Shown: positions 45,090 to 56,777 of the stretch, one piece after another
Position numbering within the stretch: position 1 is the stretch's first letter
Layout of the letters: every line of letters starts with the position of its first letter
NCBI GenBank assembly: GCA_033085395.1
Contig: MU853183.1
Coordinates: 186,001-250,000, forward strand
Reading direction: 5' to 3'
Origin: Xanthoparmelia taractica
Taxonomy: Eukaryota > Ascomycota > Lecanoromycetes > Lecanorales > Parmeliaceae
DNA: 64,000 nucleotides
Notes under the pieces: model-generated
Told to the model about the DNA's origin: nothing
The model's database searches: none
The model's input: the letters and a program-made list of their open reading frames with translations, nothing else
Translations under genes and position numbers: made by a program

Positions 45090-46704
45090 ATGCAGAATGG
45101 TGGAATCGGAGCAGACTACACCTCTCCATACGTACCCCATCAGCCTCCACGAGATCGATCCTCAACACCTGCAGCCGTGCAAAGGCGGAGAGTTCTTAAT
45201 CGAATCGCACAGCAAAATCATCGTGGGTCGAGTCTCCCAGTGGAATCAATTCTGTCACTGACGCGGGGTGAAAAGGACGAAGAGTCAAGGAAAGATCAAA
45301 GGAGAACTCGGCAGCAAGTGACGGCGACCAGGTTAACAACAAGAATTCGCCAACTCCTGTAACCCAATCGAACCAAGACCTGGCGAGGAGTATGGATACC
45401 TTGAGTACGACTACTGCGGCCCCCTGGTATGGCTGGCCACAAGAAGCTCCCACATTTGCAAATGGCGCGAGTACACTGATGTTCGACCAAGACTTCGCCA
45501 GTAAGTCACGCCTATTTCCAACCAACAGAACATTTCCTAATCTGAGTCGTACAGAAAATGCCAGTTGGTGTAATTGCAGCGGAATATCTGGACCCTGTGA
45601 ATATCATCAAGAACAAATGAGAGCAAGATGTTCATCTACAGTTGCAACGCCAAGTCCCAATCCAAGTCTCCGCCAGACCACCGAAATCCAATTGGATCCC
45701 TCAATCCCGGTGATGAGACCGAAGCCTGCATTACATATCCCCACCTCGGCAGTGCAGACGTCTTTTTCACCCGCAGAGAGCGGGCATTTTCGCAAATCAT
45801 CAACAAACAATTTCCACTCACCTCTAGAGAGCGAACCACCTCAGAAGGCCAAGAAGCAGCGAGGCCACTCACCTAGCCATACTCCCAACACGATCACCAC
45901 ATCCAGCCACAATAGTAGTGCAGAAAAAATGTTTGAAGGGACCAAGCATACCAATACCACCCGCTTCCAGACCATCCTCGACACAATCCAAGCAGCTGGT
46001 TTCGAAAATTTTGATGCTGCGGTCTCAAGTTACTACACCCATGCATTCGAGAAGAACTCTGCCGCAGACCTGGCGCAGAAGACAAGCCGTGCCCGCCGTC
46101 TCGCGGGAGTAATGACATCGCTGCATGAGAGCTCTGCCACCTGGACGCTCTGGGAAGCAAGAGGTTACCGTCATCAAGTCGTCGAAGCCGCCGAGAGTAT
46201 CTACTCCTCGGAAGTCAACCGGCTGGCCAATAGCCACAAAAGGAAAAGAGGTCACGGTTCAGCCGCCGGCCACGACTCTCACAGCGCATCGGAATTCGAG
46301 TGCAGTTCCAGCGAATTTGAATCCAGCTCTCCTTCCACCGCAAGCACCAGATCCGGGCGTGGCTCAGAAAACCCCCGAACCTCGCTCGGGGAATTGCAGC
46401 GCGTCTATCAAAATAAGGTCCGCATCCTCCCTCGGTCACCCGTACCTAATCATGACGATCACTAATCTTCGCAATCTAGCTCCCGAATCTCTGGGCGTTG
46501 CTGACGGAGCTCGCGGGAACGCAGGGATTGCAATGCGAGCGGGCCGCGCTGGCGGCTGCGCTGCTGCTGAATAGTAATCATAATGATAATACGACACCCC
46601 AATGTGGGGAGAGGGATTTGAGGGAGCTGCTTCTCAGCTTCGTGCATCAGACGGAGTGGAGGAAGGATGGCTTTGAGGGCAGGAGGGGCGTGTATGATTA
46701 TTGA
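45090..46704 (+). CDS. bZIP transcription factor
   Basis: Four exons, 45090-45222, 45276-45500, 45555-46417 and 46480-46704, give 481 aa. The basic region is QRRRVLNRIAQQNHR followed across the first splice by RRVKERSKENSAAS, the NxxAQxxxR signature of fungal Yap/AP-1-like bZIPs. The zipper part is short and poor in Leu. A Cys cluster (WCNCSGISGPCEYHQ) and a Ser/Pro-rich middle follow, then a helical segment (TRFQTILDTIQAAGFENFDA). The last intron (46418-46479) has an ordinary CTAG end but a weak GTCCGC donor. It is supported by the clearly coding exon after it (LWALLTELAGTQGLQCERAA); without splicing the protein ends at 46465. It likely acts in the nucleus. Whether it controls the PKS-NRPS cluster 13 kb away is unknown. 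Confidence 0.82.
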
Positions 46705-46960
46705 CGACTTTGGGAGACACGCATTATTGGGATACGCATGGTTGGGTCGTAAGCAGTAGCATTGTTTTGGTCCCGCGGGGGAGTCGCGATACCATGCATC
46801 ATCGCACAAATCTGCGCTTGTATATTGTACGCACTCGTACGAGTATTCCTATCTGATCATCTTGGTAAAGCCTGAGCATATATCATAGCGCCGCACCGAA
46901 CATTTTTCTCGCGCAATTTGCGTGGAAAATCATCGTAGCTGAGCGCTTCTAATGGACTCT

Positions 46961-46992
46961 CCCTTCCCTTCCCTTCCCTTCCCTTCCCTTCC
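46961..46992. repeat. Pentanucleotide repeat (CCCTT)n
   Basis: About six perfect CCCTT units. A CCCCCA run follows at about 47045-47072. Confidence 0.9.
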
Positions 46993-47261
46993 TGACCGTC
47001 CCCCCACCCCACTTCTCCCGCCTACAGTACCTTAATTTTATTTCTCCCCCCCACCCCCACCCCCACCCCCACGCTTTTATTTTCTCACCCCGCCTTTGGC
47101 AACCATACCAACCACTTACCCTGCATCTTTTGGCCCCCCTGCTCTGCTCCTTCCCCCACCCAATTGCAAATTCCAAATTCGGGGGTTTAGCAGCCATCGG
47201 TTAAGAACTGCGGCCTCCCCACCTCCCGACACCCCCACGCACCGCCCAACCCACCCCTAAA

Positions 47262-47436
47262 CAAAAAAAAAGAAAAAAAAAGAGGGGAAAAATGGAATAA
47301 AGAAGAAGAAGAGAAAAGAGAAGGAGAGAAGAAGAGAAGGAGAGAAGGAGAGAAGGAGAGAAGGAGAGAAGAAGAGAGAAGAGAAGGAGAGAAGGAGAGA
47401 AGAAGAGAAGGAGAGAAGAAGGGAAGGAGAAAATAG
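47262..47436. repeat. Polypurine tract (GA-rich microsatellite)
   Basis: About 175 bp with almost only A and G on the plus strand, built from GGAGA and GAAGA units after an A-rich start. Such tracts can adopt triplex or H-DNA forms; that is general knowledge and is not shown here. Confidence 0.92.
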
Positions 47437-47632
47437 AGTAAATAACAATTTAGCTGTATGGGTACTTTATATACTAGTACACGTGTCGGGGTGGAGGGAG
47501 GGGAGGAGAGGGAGGCGAGAAGAGGAGGTGAGGCGGGATGAGGAGAGATGAAGGGGCTTTTGCGTGTGAGGCGGACGTTGGGGGGGGGATTGAGGGAGGG
47601 GCTTTAATAAAGTAATAGTAAGAGTGAGTGGG

Positions 47633-47659
47633 TGATTGATTGATTGATTGATTGATTGA
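47633..47659. repeat. Tetranucleotide repeat (GATT)n
   Basis: Six perfect GATT units downstream of the P450 pseudogene. The rest of 46705-47779 is low-complexity without genes. Confidence 0.9.
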
Positions 47660-47779
47660 GATGCACTTGTTAAACGGGTTTCAAGTATAAGAAATATCAC
47701 CTGGAATTAAGTAAGTACCTTACAATGCAAATCTACGTACAAACCCTCACCTCACCTCACCTCCCCCTCACCCCCTCAC

Positions 47780-49323
47780 CGCACAATCAACCCAACCCAA
47801 CCTTCACCCCTCCCCCCCCGCACCCACCACCACCAACCCAAACTGCTCCCTCCACGCGCGCCGCGCCCCCCCACTATCCCTAACTTCCACCCCCCCCAAA
47901 CTCCTAACACATCCTCACAACCACATACGCCGCCTCCGTCAGCGCATACTGCTGTCCCACGCACGTGCGCGGACCCCCGTTAAAAGGCAGGTAGCCCCAG
48001 CCCGCGCGGAGCGTTTCCCAGCGCTCAGGTCGGAAGTCGTGGGCGTCGGGGCCGTAGATGTCGCGGCGGCGTTGGAGGGCGTAGACGGGTTGGCCGGCGG
48101 GGATGTGCATGGGGAGGTCACGGTTTGGGCCGCCGCCGCGGGGGAGGAGGGTGGGTTTTTTGGCGCAGCGGGAGTTTGTGGGGAGGACGGGGTGGAGGCG
48201 GAGGGCTGGGCTGGGTTGGGTTGGGTTGTTGTTGGATGGGTGAAGAAGGAATGGTGGCGTATTGGGGGGTTGGGATTGGAGCGGGGGTAAGCGGGGGGGG
48301 GGGGGGGATGGGGAACTTACATTCGTTTAGGATGTATTTGAAGTATTTCATGTTGCGGAGGGTTTCGTAGTCAGGCTTCTCGCCGGCGAGCTGGTCGATT
48401 TCGGCTTTGAGTTTGGACTAGATGTCGAGGCGGTGGGCGAGGACGTGGAAGGTGTTGCTGAGAAGACTGGCGGTCGTGTCTCGTCCGGCGAACAGGATGT
48501 TGAGGGGCTCGTCTCGTAGCTGGCGCGGGTCCTCGGTCGCTTCGGCGAGCTCATTCAGGCAGCCGTATCGGCGTGGTGGCTTCTCTTGTGCGGGTTTTCC
48601 GGCGGCTCGGTGCGCTAGGGCTTTGTGCACGAATTTATCGGCGAAGTCGCGCACGGTTTTGCATGCCGCGTCGAATTTCCTGTTGGCGGAAAAGGCCAAG
48701 ATTCATGTGGGGCTTTGACGGGAGAGGGGTTGAAGGCCGACCGTGGAGCCATCGAGGGGTATTTGATTGATAAGTTCTTGAATGTGGAATTCGAAGGTAT
48801 TCAGGTCTTGGATTTGAGCTTTGGAGAAATTCGGTCGTACGAGCGCCTGTCACCAATGAAGTCATCGAAGTCTTGTATTTAAGAAGGGCTCGAATCTACC
48901 CGCGAGTGTTCCCAATGCGCGCCATCAGTCGTAAAGATGCCTCTTCCTAGTAGTGGGCCAAAAGTGAAGTCGATGCTGCCCCAGTCCAAAATCATCAAAA
49001 TTTGTTGCAAGGACTGCCTTTATGTTTTCCGGATCGATGGTGTTGATGAAAACGCGACCCATTGCGGTAGCAGACCAAGTCGTGCCATGTTCTTCATACC
49101 GTTTCACCGTGGTCTCGAGTAGCGTCTTATTTCTGGGAGCTTCCCATTGCTCTTTGAAATAGTCATAGCCGATTATACGTTCGGATTGAGGAATCCGATA
49201 AATAGGCTTGCAGCCACGGGCTTTCGAGAAGGAGCGTGCGGAAAGGTAGGCGATTATATTTTCGACGATGTTATAGCACGTTAGACGGGCAAGACTGAGA
49301 AGCACATAACCAAGATGACCCAT
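47780..49323 (-). pseudogene. CYP52-like cytochrome P450 pseudogene
   Basis: The N-terminal part is intact in style: IPQSERIIGYDYFKEQW, EEHGTTWSATAMGRVFINTI and DPENIKAVLATNFDDFGLGQ, as in CYP52-type alkane/fatty-acid hydroxylases. Lesions follow. An extra T in a T-run (near 48961-48964) shifts the frame before GPLLGRGIFTTDGAHWEHSR. After ALVRPNFSKAQIQDLNTFEF most of the following segment is missing, and an in-frame TGA lies at 48703-48705. The I-helix LNILFAGRDTTASLLSNTF survives, then TAG at 48418-48420 replaces a Trp codon. The haem loop LPFNGGPRTCVGQQYALTEA is intact, but TAG follows RMC at 47904. With a frameshift, a deletion and three stops it cannot make a working enzyme. Confidence 0.9.
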
Positions 49324-51425
49324 GTCTACAGCGAGCGGTACAAGGTAAGTGATGCTCTAGGCGCTGATGAAGATACGAAGATAGCGTAGAGCAAACAGCA
49401 AAGCGTCGACGAGTGTGAGAGTAAGAGTCGCGAGGATGGTACTCTCAGCCTTACCTATTCCTCAAAAAGCCTTCTCAACTGCTTTAAGAAGTCTATGTGT
49501 CGAGATTACGAGATGTCAGGGTCCTGATCCCGCAATTTATGGCTTATGTACACATATTGACCGTCATACCATCTCAGCCTCGGTTGGGGCCAAATCTCGC
49601 TGTCATTGTTTCACCGTCAAGTTACATAGCCAACGTCTGTCTGCTCGTGGCAGAGTTCCGCATTGTTGTCACCCATCAAGCTGACATTGGGGCTGAACGG
49701 AGACGACTGTTTTGCTGGAGCTTGTCCATGTCCCCCGGCCCTGAGAATCTGTGAGCTGCGTCGGTGTCATTCCACAAATACGCTTAGAATCTGCTGAGAT
49801 GATAGAATGTTACTTTGTTAGGCTAAGAGACTCAATGCCTCTGGGTAATTTCACGCTACCAAGAGCACGCAAATGAATAGAATCTTGATGGCGCTTCGAT
49901 AAACAATGTGTCCTTGTCATTTATTTTGTCATTCGGATAGAGGTAATTTGGTATAGATGATGCTTTCAATAATAGAGTCAAGACGTTGATCTATTTGGAA
50001 GGATGTTCCCAAAAGTTGATGATATAGAGTAATTACTAGCGCAATCGCAATGCCGAGGTCAAGCATCATGCCCCGCGTCAATCAAAATTTTCACCTCTCA
50101 TACACTCTCACACTCACAGCCTATTTACCAATTCTGTCCACATTCATTCCCTCAACCAATTGGCGTAGAGGATCAAAGGCATATTCCAAGAGACGAAACC
50201 GTAAGTTTGAGGCCCAAACCTGCAGATTCGCTTGTGCCAAAATTTTACTGCCCATTTTGAGAGCCAGAGGAGGATTGTGTGCAGACTTATGGACAATGGG
50301 ATAGAAGACGTCATTTGTGTTGTTGCCGACCGTATGGCATAGACTTGGATGATATCTTCCCTCTGAGCACTTTCCAGAGAGCATAGTTCGTGGAGGGTGG
50401 TATTCAACTCAACTGCTGGTGGAGTAGGAGCGATTTCTCGGCAAGTCTTGGTCGAGAACCAGCTCAACAACACCAAAAGCCATTCCTTGAAAAGAAGAGT
50501 GGATATAGACCGTGCAACGGGAACGTGAGGATAGATTTTGGGGTGAACATCGTGAGTGTGATGCTTCCAGTCACCTCGGGTTCTCGAAAGCGAGCAAGGC
50601 GCAAATATGTCTTTTATTGCGGAGCCTCACATTCATTGAAGCTAAAGGGCTCTATGCTCTACAAATACATCAGACGTATTTTATTATGCAGTCAAATTTG
50701 GGGATTCCGAGAGGCGTAATTATGCCTCTGTTCAAGTTGTTGTTAGAAAGCAAAGCCACTTTTTGTCATGCTTGTCATGCTTGTCATGTCATGCTTGTCA
50801 CGCTTGTCACGCTTGTCATGCCTGTCATGCTCAGCAATAAGCGAGCAGCCTAGTCCAAATTCGGTTCGCTATGCGAAATCCAAATAACATGTCATTCATA
50901 GGAGCCAGCTCTGCGGGGCACCAGCAATGTCATCAGGGTCAATGGCAAGGCATGTCAGCATGTGAACACCATTACTGCGAAGTCTCTTAGACTATGTCTG
51001 CCAAACCCTTAAACCTCGCCAGGCGGGCTCTGATCTGATGTTGGGGGTCAAGGTTGCATTGGAAAGGACCGTAATACCTATTGTCAGCCGGGGTCCCGAA
51101 TGTCTCCGTCTTGCATCCCATGCTTCTCACTGCGTTGGGTGTGGCCCGCAGTACAATGGTTGAGAGTCGGATCATCAAGATCCGAGGTGGGCTTGAGCTC
51201 AGCTATTGGGCGTACCCCTCTTATCATCAGCTGGCATGGATCTCTAGCTGATCCCCTAAAATGAGCAACCGAGATAGCAAGCGTGCGAACCCCGTAACGA
51301 AGGGACAACGATTTCCACTACAGTCTACCTTTACACCGAAGCACTGGACACTCTGATTCTTTACATGTCGTCCTCGCTAACTCTAACTTTATACATCTTG
51401 GGATAACTAAGGTGAGAGCAAGATA
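49324..51425. other. Long intergenic region, no gene seen
   Basis: About 2.1 kb upstream of the ABC transporter. Several frames of 60-113 codons exist on both strands, but none has a recognisable domain or splice-consistent neighbour. A 9-bp tandem array lies inside (next entry). Confidence 0.45.
50764..50832. repeat. 9-bp tandem array (TGTCATGCT)n
   Basis: About seven copies of TGTCATGCT with TGTCACGCT and TGTCATGCC variants and one partial unit. Many differences are T/C transitions. Confidence 0.88.
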
Positions 51426-54400
51426 ATGCCTTTACGGACAAGGAAAAAGCAATTGACATTCACAATCCCCTTACCTACCTTTTCTCCGCCAAACACAGAA
51501 GAATGGAAGCCAGAGAAGGAACACCGTAGGACCAACACAGTCGAGAGCTATCAGACGAATGGAAGTGAGAACACCTACTACTCTTCAGAATCACGAGATG
51601 GGGCTAGACTCGAAGCCCAGAAGACAAAGCGACAGAAATCCTGGTACAAGAGATTGAACCCTTTGAAAAAGTCCCGGAAACCCCCTTTTCCAGCGGAACG
51701 AATTATCTCCCGCGAGTATGGCGCAAGTATGTGGAGTCTTTTCACCTTCAGGTGGATGTCTCCACTTATCGCTGTAAGTGACCAGCATGATACCGATCTA
51801 TCGCTCGACCTTTACAGCGAGACTGACGAGCGGTAACAGGTCGGGTACCAGAGGCCCCTCGAGATTGCCGACATCTGGCTTGTCAATCCAAATCGCTCCG
51901 CGAAGATACTGACGGCCAAGGTGCAAGCTTCCTACAAGAAGCGCTTCGAGCGGGGAGATCAACACCCCTTATTCTGGGCCATGCACGAGACATTCAAGGT
52001 CGAATTCTGGCTCAGCGGATTCTGCCAACTATTTGCCAACATCCTTGCGGTCGTCTCGCCATACACACTGCGGTATCTGATCAAGTTCGCCGCAGAGTCG
52101 TACTACGCGAGCTTAGAGCATACCAAAGGACCAAGCATATACAAAGGTATCGGGCTTGTACTTGGCATAACCGCCATGCAAATTATGCAAAGTATGGGAA
52201 CTAGTCACTCTCTCTACTGTGGTATGATGGTGGGCGGTCAAGCACGCGCTATACTGATTGCGATGGCTTTTGACAAGTCGATGAAAGTCTCGGGGAGAGC
52301 GAAGGCGGGTGGGAGAGCTATTACCGAGGCTGGGGAGACCAAATCTCACCTCGACCAAGTTGTCGGAATTGAAAAGGAGAAGATGGACCAGCGGAAGAAG
52401 AAAGAGAAGAAAAAGAAACCCGTCTCGAAGGATAGCCCCGGAGTTACAGGCGATGGCTCGGGTTGGGGAAATGGGCGGGTAGTCAATCTGATGTCGGTTG
52501 ACACTTATCGCATTAGTCAAGCATGTGGAATGTTTCACATGATCTGGACTACACCGGTTTCCACCATCCTTACCATGGCTCTCTTGTTGGTCAACTTGGG
52601 CTACAGTGCTCTGACCGGATTCGCTCTGCTGTTGGTCGGTCTACCTTTTCTAGGGAAAGCGGTAAAATTCTTGTTCGCTCGTCGCAAAGCTATCAGTAAG
52701 ATCACCGACCAGCGAGTCAGCTTAACGCAGGAGATTTTGCAAGCTATGAGGTTTGTCAAGTTCTTTGGATGGGAGAGGTCATTCATGGACCAGATCAATG
52801 AGATTCGCGGGAGAGAAGTTCGATCCATTCAAATTTTCCTTGCTATCCGGAACATTATTGCTACAGTCTCCATCTCGATGCCTATCTTCGCAATGATGTT
52901 GTCATTTGTCACCTTTTCTTTGACTCGGCACAGGCTCGACCCCGCGGCGGTGTTCTCCTCGGTTGCTTTGTTCAACGCTCTCCGGATGCCTCTTAGCTTA
53001 CTTCCCGTCATCATTGGACAAGTGGTTGACGCTCGAGCCGCGCTTGAGAGAATCCAGGACTACTTACGAGCAGAGGAGATGGAAAAGGATGGAGAAGTCA
53101 ACACCAAGACCGTAGAGGCAGTGCAGGTGAAGAACGCAGATTTTACGTGGGAACGTACTCCTACTGCCGAGACTGCTCAGGCCAAAGCGAAAGTCTTGGC
53201 CGAGGCGAAGTCTCAAGCAGCCTTGGCCAAGGCTGCAACAAAAACAGCGATGCAAAGTGGAAAGGAGAAGGAGAGTGGACTGGTTACTAGCACAAAGGAA
53301 CATGGTCAGGATGATTCTTACGAAACCAGTGAGGCGAGGAGACCATTCCAGCTCCAAGAGATGAACTTTAGTGCTCAGCGAAACGAGCTGATTGCTGTCA
53401 TTGGGGGAGTCGGTTCAGGAAAATCCTCCCTTCTGGCAGCTTTGGGCGGAGATATGCGGAGAATAAATGGCCAGGTCATTTGGGGAGCATCCAGGGCTTT
53501 CTGCCCTCAGAACCCGTGGATCCAAAATGCAACTGTAAGAGAAAACATCCTTTTTGGTAAGAAAATGTATGAAGGCTGGTACAAGAAGGTTGTCCATGCC
53601 TGTGCTTTAACGGCCGATCTCCAAATGCTTCCTGATGGCGATGCCACGGAAATCGGTGAGCGTGGGATCACCCTCTCAGGTGGCCAAAAGCAACGCCTGA
53701 ACATCGCGCGTGCGATCTACTTTGATGCGGAGATTGTTCTACTGGATGACCCGCTCAGTGCAGTAGATGTGCATGTTGGACGACATATTTTCGACAACGC
53801 TATCTGTGGGCTTTTGAAGAACAAGTGTCGGCTTCTAGCCACACATCAACTGAATACACTGCACCGGTGCGACAGAGTCATCTGGATGGAAGATGGACGC
53901 ATCCGAGCGTTTGACACTTACGACAAACTCATAACGCTGAATCAAGATTTTGCCAAAATGATGCTCACAACAGCCTCGGAAAAGAAAATCGATTTGCCAG
54001 AAGCTGCGAAGGAGGAAGAGGCGATCGAGGAGACGAAGCCCCAGGAAGCTAAAAAGGCTTTGGCAACCAGGAAGAAGGCCCAGCTGATGCAGGCGGAAGA
54101 GCGGGCAACAAAGAGTGTGCCCTGGAGTCTGTACATGGCGTATATCCGAGCATCAGGCACCATCCTAACGGCACCACTCATCGTATTCGTGCTGGTCCTT
54201 GCGCAAGGAACAAATATCACAACCAGTGTCTGGCTGTCCTATTGGGTCTCCGACAAATTCGGCTACAGGAACGGGGTCTACATTGGCATCTACGCGGCTC
54301 TGGGGATCTCTCAAACTCTACTGATGTACTTTTTCGCCATAACTCTCGTATTGCTGAGCACCAGGTCCAGTAAGACCATGCTGATTAAAGCTATGAAGAG

Positions 54401-55997
54401 CGTTTTGCGGGCTCCTATGTCCTTTTTTGACACAACGCCTATGGGCCGTATAACCACTCGCTTCTCCAAGGATATCGACATGATGGACTTTGAGCTCACA
54501 GATGCTATACGGCTCTACTTTCTCACAATCACAATGATCATTGCCATCTTTACGTTGATCATCGTCTACTTCCATTACGTAAGTCTCCTATCCCACAAAC
54601 AATCGAAATGCTGTACTAACAAGACATTGTTAGTTCGCAATCGCCCTTGGGCCCCTCTTCCTTCTCTTTCTTTTCTACAGTTCCTATTATCGCGCCTCTG
54701 CCCGCGAAATCAAACGCCACGAGTCTGTCCTCCAGTCCGTCGTCTTTGCCCGCTTTAGCGAGGCCTTGTCCGGAATCGCCTCCATCCGCGCCTACGGTCT
54801 TCAAGATGTTTTCGTACATAACCTCAAGGATACAATCGACAACATGAACAGCGCTTGCTTTCTCACCTTTGCAAATCAGCGCTGGCTGTCCGTCCGGCTC
54901 GACCTGATAGGAAACATCCTCATCTTCACATCGGGACTTTTGGTTGTGACGTCGCGCTTTGATGTCGCGCCTTCAATCGCGGGACTCGTGCTTTCGTATA
55001 TCCTGAATATTGTCCAAATGATTCAACACATCGTCCGGCAATTTGCTGAGGTCGAAAACGCCATGAATGCTACCGAGCGCTTGCATTACTATGGGACGAA
55101 ATTAGACTCAGAGGCGCCACTGCACCTTGCCCAGATTCCGCCATCTTGGCCGGCAACGGGCGAGATCACCTTTTCTAACGTTCACATGCGTTATCGGGCT
55201 GATCTTGCTCCGGTGTTGAAAGGGATATCAATGCATATCCAAGGTGGCGAGCACATTGGAATCGTCGGCCGGACGGGCGCTGGAAAGTCGAGTATCATTA
55301 CCACCCTGTTCCGGCTCAATGAGATCTCCAGCGGTAAGGACAACACATCGTAATCCCGTCAAAACAACACCATACTGACTCCGCAACCCGCACAGGCTCC
55401 ATTATAATCGACCACCAGGACATCGCCCAAGTCGGTCTCCAAGACCTCCGCTCCCGCCTCACGATCATCCCCCAAGACCCCACCCTCTTCAAAGGCACCA
55501 TCCGCTCCAACCTCGACCCCTTCTCCCAATACACAGACCTCGAGCTCTGGTCCGCCCTCCGCCAATCAACCCTCATACCTGAAGACGAAGATTCCATCAC
55601 GAGCCGCACATCCGGCTACATCCACCTCGACGACGTCATCGAAGAAGAAGGCGCGAATTTCTCGCTCGGTCAGCGCCAGCTCATGGCTTTGGCCCGCGCG
55701 CTGGTGCGCAATTCGCAGATTATCGTGTGTGATGAGGCGACGTCGTCGTTGAATGTGGAGACGGATGAGCAGATTCAAAGGACGATGCAGACGGCGTTTA
55801 AGGGTAAGACGCTGCTGTGTATCGCGCATCGGCTTAGGACGATTATCAATTACGATAGGATTTGTGTGGTGGATCGGGGGCATGTGTTGGGGATGGATAC
55901 GCCCAGGAGTCTGTTTGAGCAGGGGGGGATCTTTAGGGAGATGTGCGATCAGGGCGGGATTCGGGCGGCGGATTTGCCGAGGAAGACGCGTGTGTAG
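51426..55997 (+). CDS. ABC transporter, ABCC (MRP/Yor1-like) subfamily, full-length
   Basis: Four exons, 51426-51773, 51840-54578, 54634-55333 and 55396-55997, give 1462 aa. The cytosolic Lys-rich N-terminus has no extra TMD0 domain, as in Yor1-type pumps. TMD1 begins near FRWMSPLIAVGYQRPLEIAD and contains a Lys-rich loop (KKKEKKKK) near residue 270. NBD1 has Walker A GGVGSGKSSLL, signature LSGGQKQRL and Walker B IVLLDDPLSAVD. TMD2 includes APMSFFDTTPMGRITTRFSK. NBD2 has Walker A GRTGAGKSSII, a variant signature FSLGQRQ and Walker B IIVCDEATSS. An Ala/Lys-rich insert precedes NBD1's Walker A. It should export organic anions, drugs or metabolites across the plasma or vacuolar membrane. It could serve the metabolite cluster, but the distance of more than 9 kb past other genes makes that a guess. 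Confidence 0.94.
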
Positions 55998-56777
55998 TAT
56001 GTTAGTTGTACTTGGAAAGCGGTGTTGGTGTATGCCTGGGTTACTTCCTAGACTGAACTGCTTCGATAGAGTGAGTGCAGAATTGAAATGCCACGATCTT
56101 TATTGATTGGCCATGAAGTGATAGCAACAACCAACAGATCAACCTTACGCCCTCGTCTACTCGTGCTCGACGTGAAAAGACCATTGCCGAGCATTACACT
56201 GCAGCTAAACATGGACCTATCCTATACACTCAGCCTCGCTGGAAGTGTCCCCTAAAGGCTCCCCGAGACTGGCTCTGGGCCTGCCAGCTGGTGATCTTGG
56301 TACTTCAGAGGGCCTGCTGTCACAGATTGTTGGACGTGCCTAGCCCTTTCTATGTACCTTATCCTTCCGTGCTTACAGCCGGCCTTCTGTGCATCTCCAT
56401 TGTTTTTCACGTGCACGTGGTCGTGTAGCCCGTTGCTTTCCTGGTGATGGGGTCTTGAGAATTGTGGTTGCTAGTGTAGTAGCATTCTTGACTGATGGGC
56501 TACCTTACTCGCCGGTACATGATCACGCTAAAAGCATAAAGTCTTGGCGCCAAGCGAGCTAATCAACCGGCCCAATCATAACGTAGGGCTAGATGGAAAC
56601 TGCCTTGGCGCATCTCTTCTCACAGCATCTTTCAATCTTGCAACTATCTGTTTACTGACCCCAGCTCATCCAATTACTCACTCAAAAAGAATCAGTACAG
56701 CTGTCACAATTACTTCGCTCCCAACTCAGTCTCCATATACCAATCTGACGAGTAATGTGCTTTGCCAAAGGTCAGAA
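55998..56777. other. Intergenic, no gene seen
   Basis: About 780 bp containing the promoter of the F-box-like gene. The open frame of that gene extends to 56544 but has no ATG there. Confidence 0.4.

Noticed and set aside
47257..47448. Ser/Phe-repeat frame on the minus strand
   Set aside because: Translation of the polypurine tract, not a protein gene.
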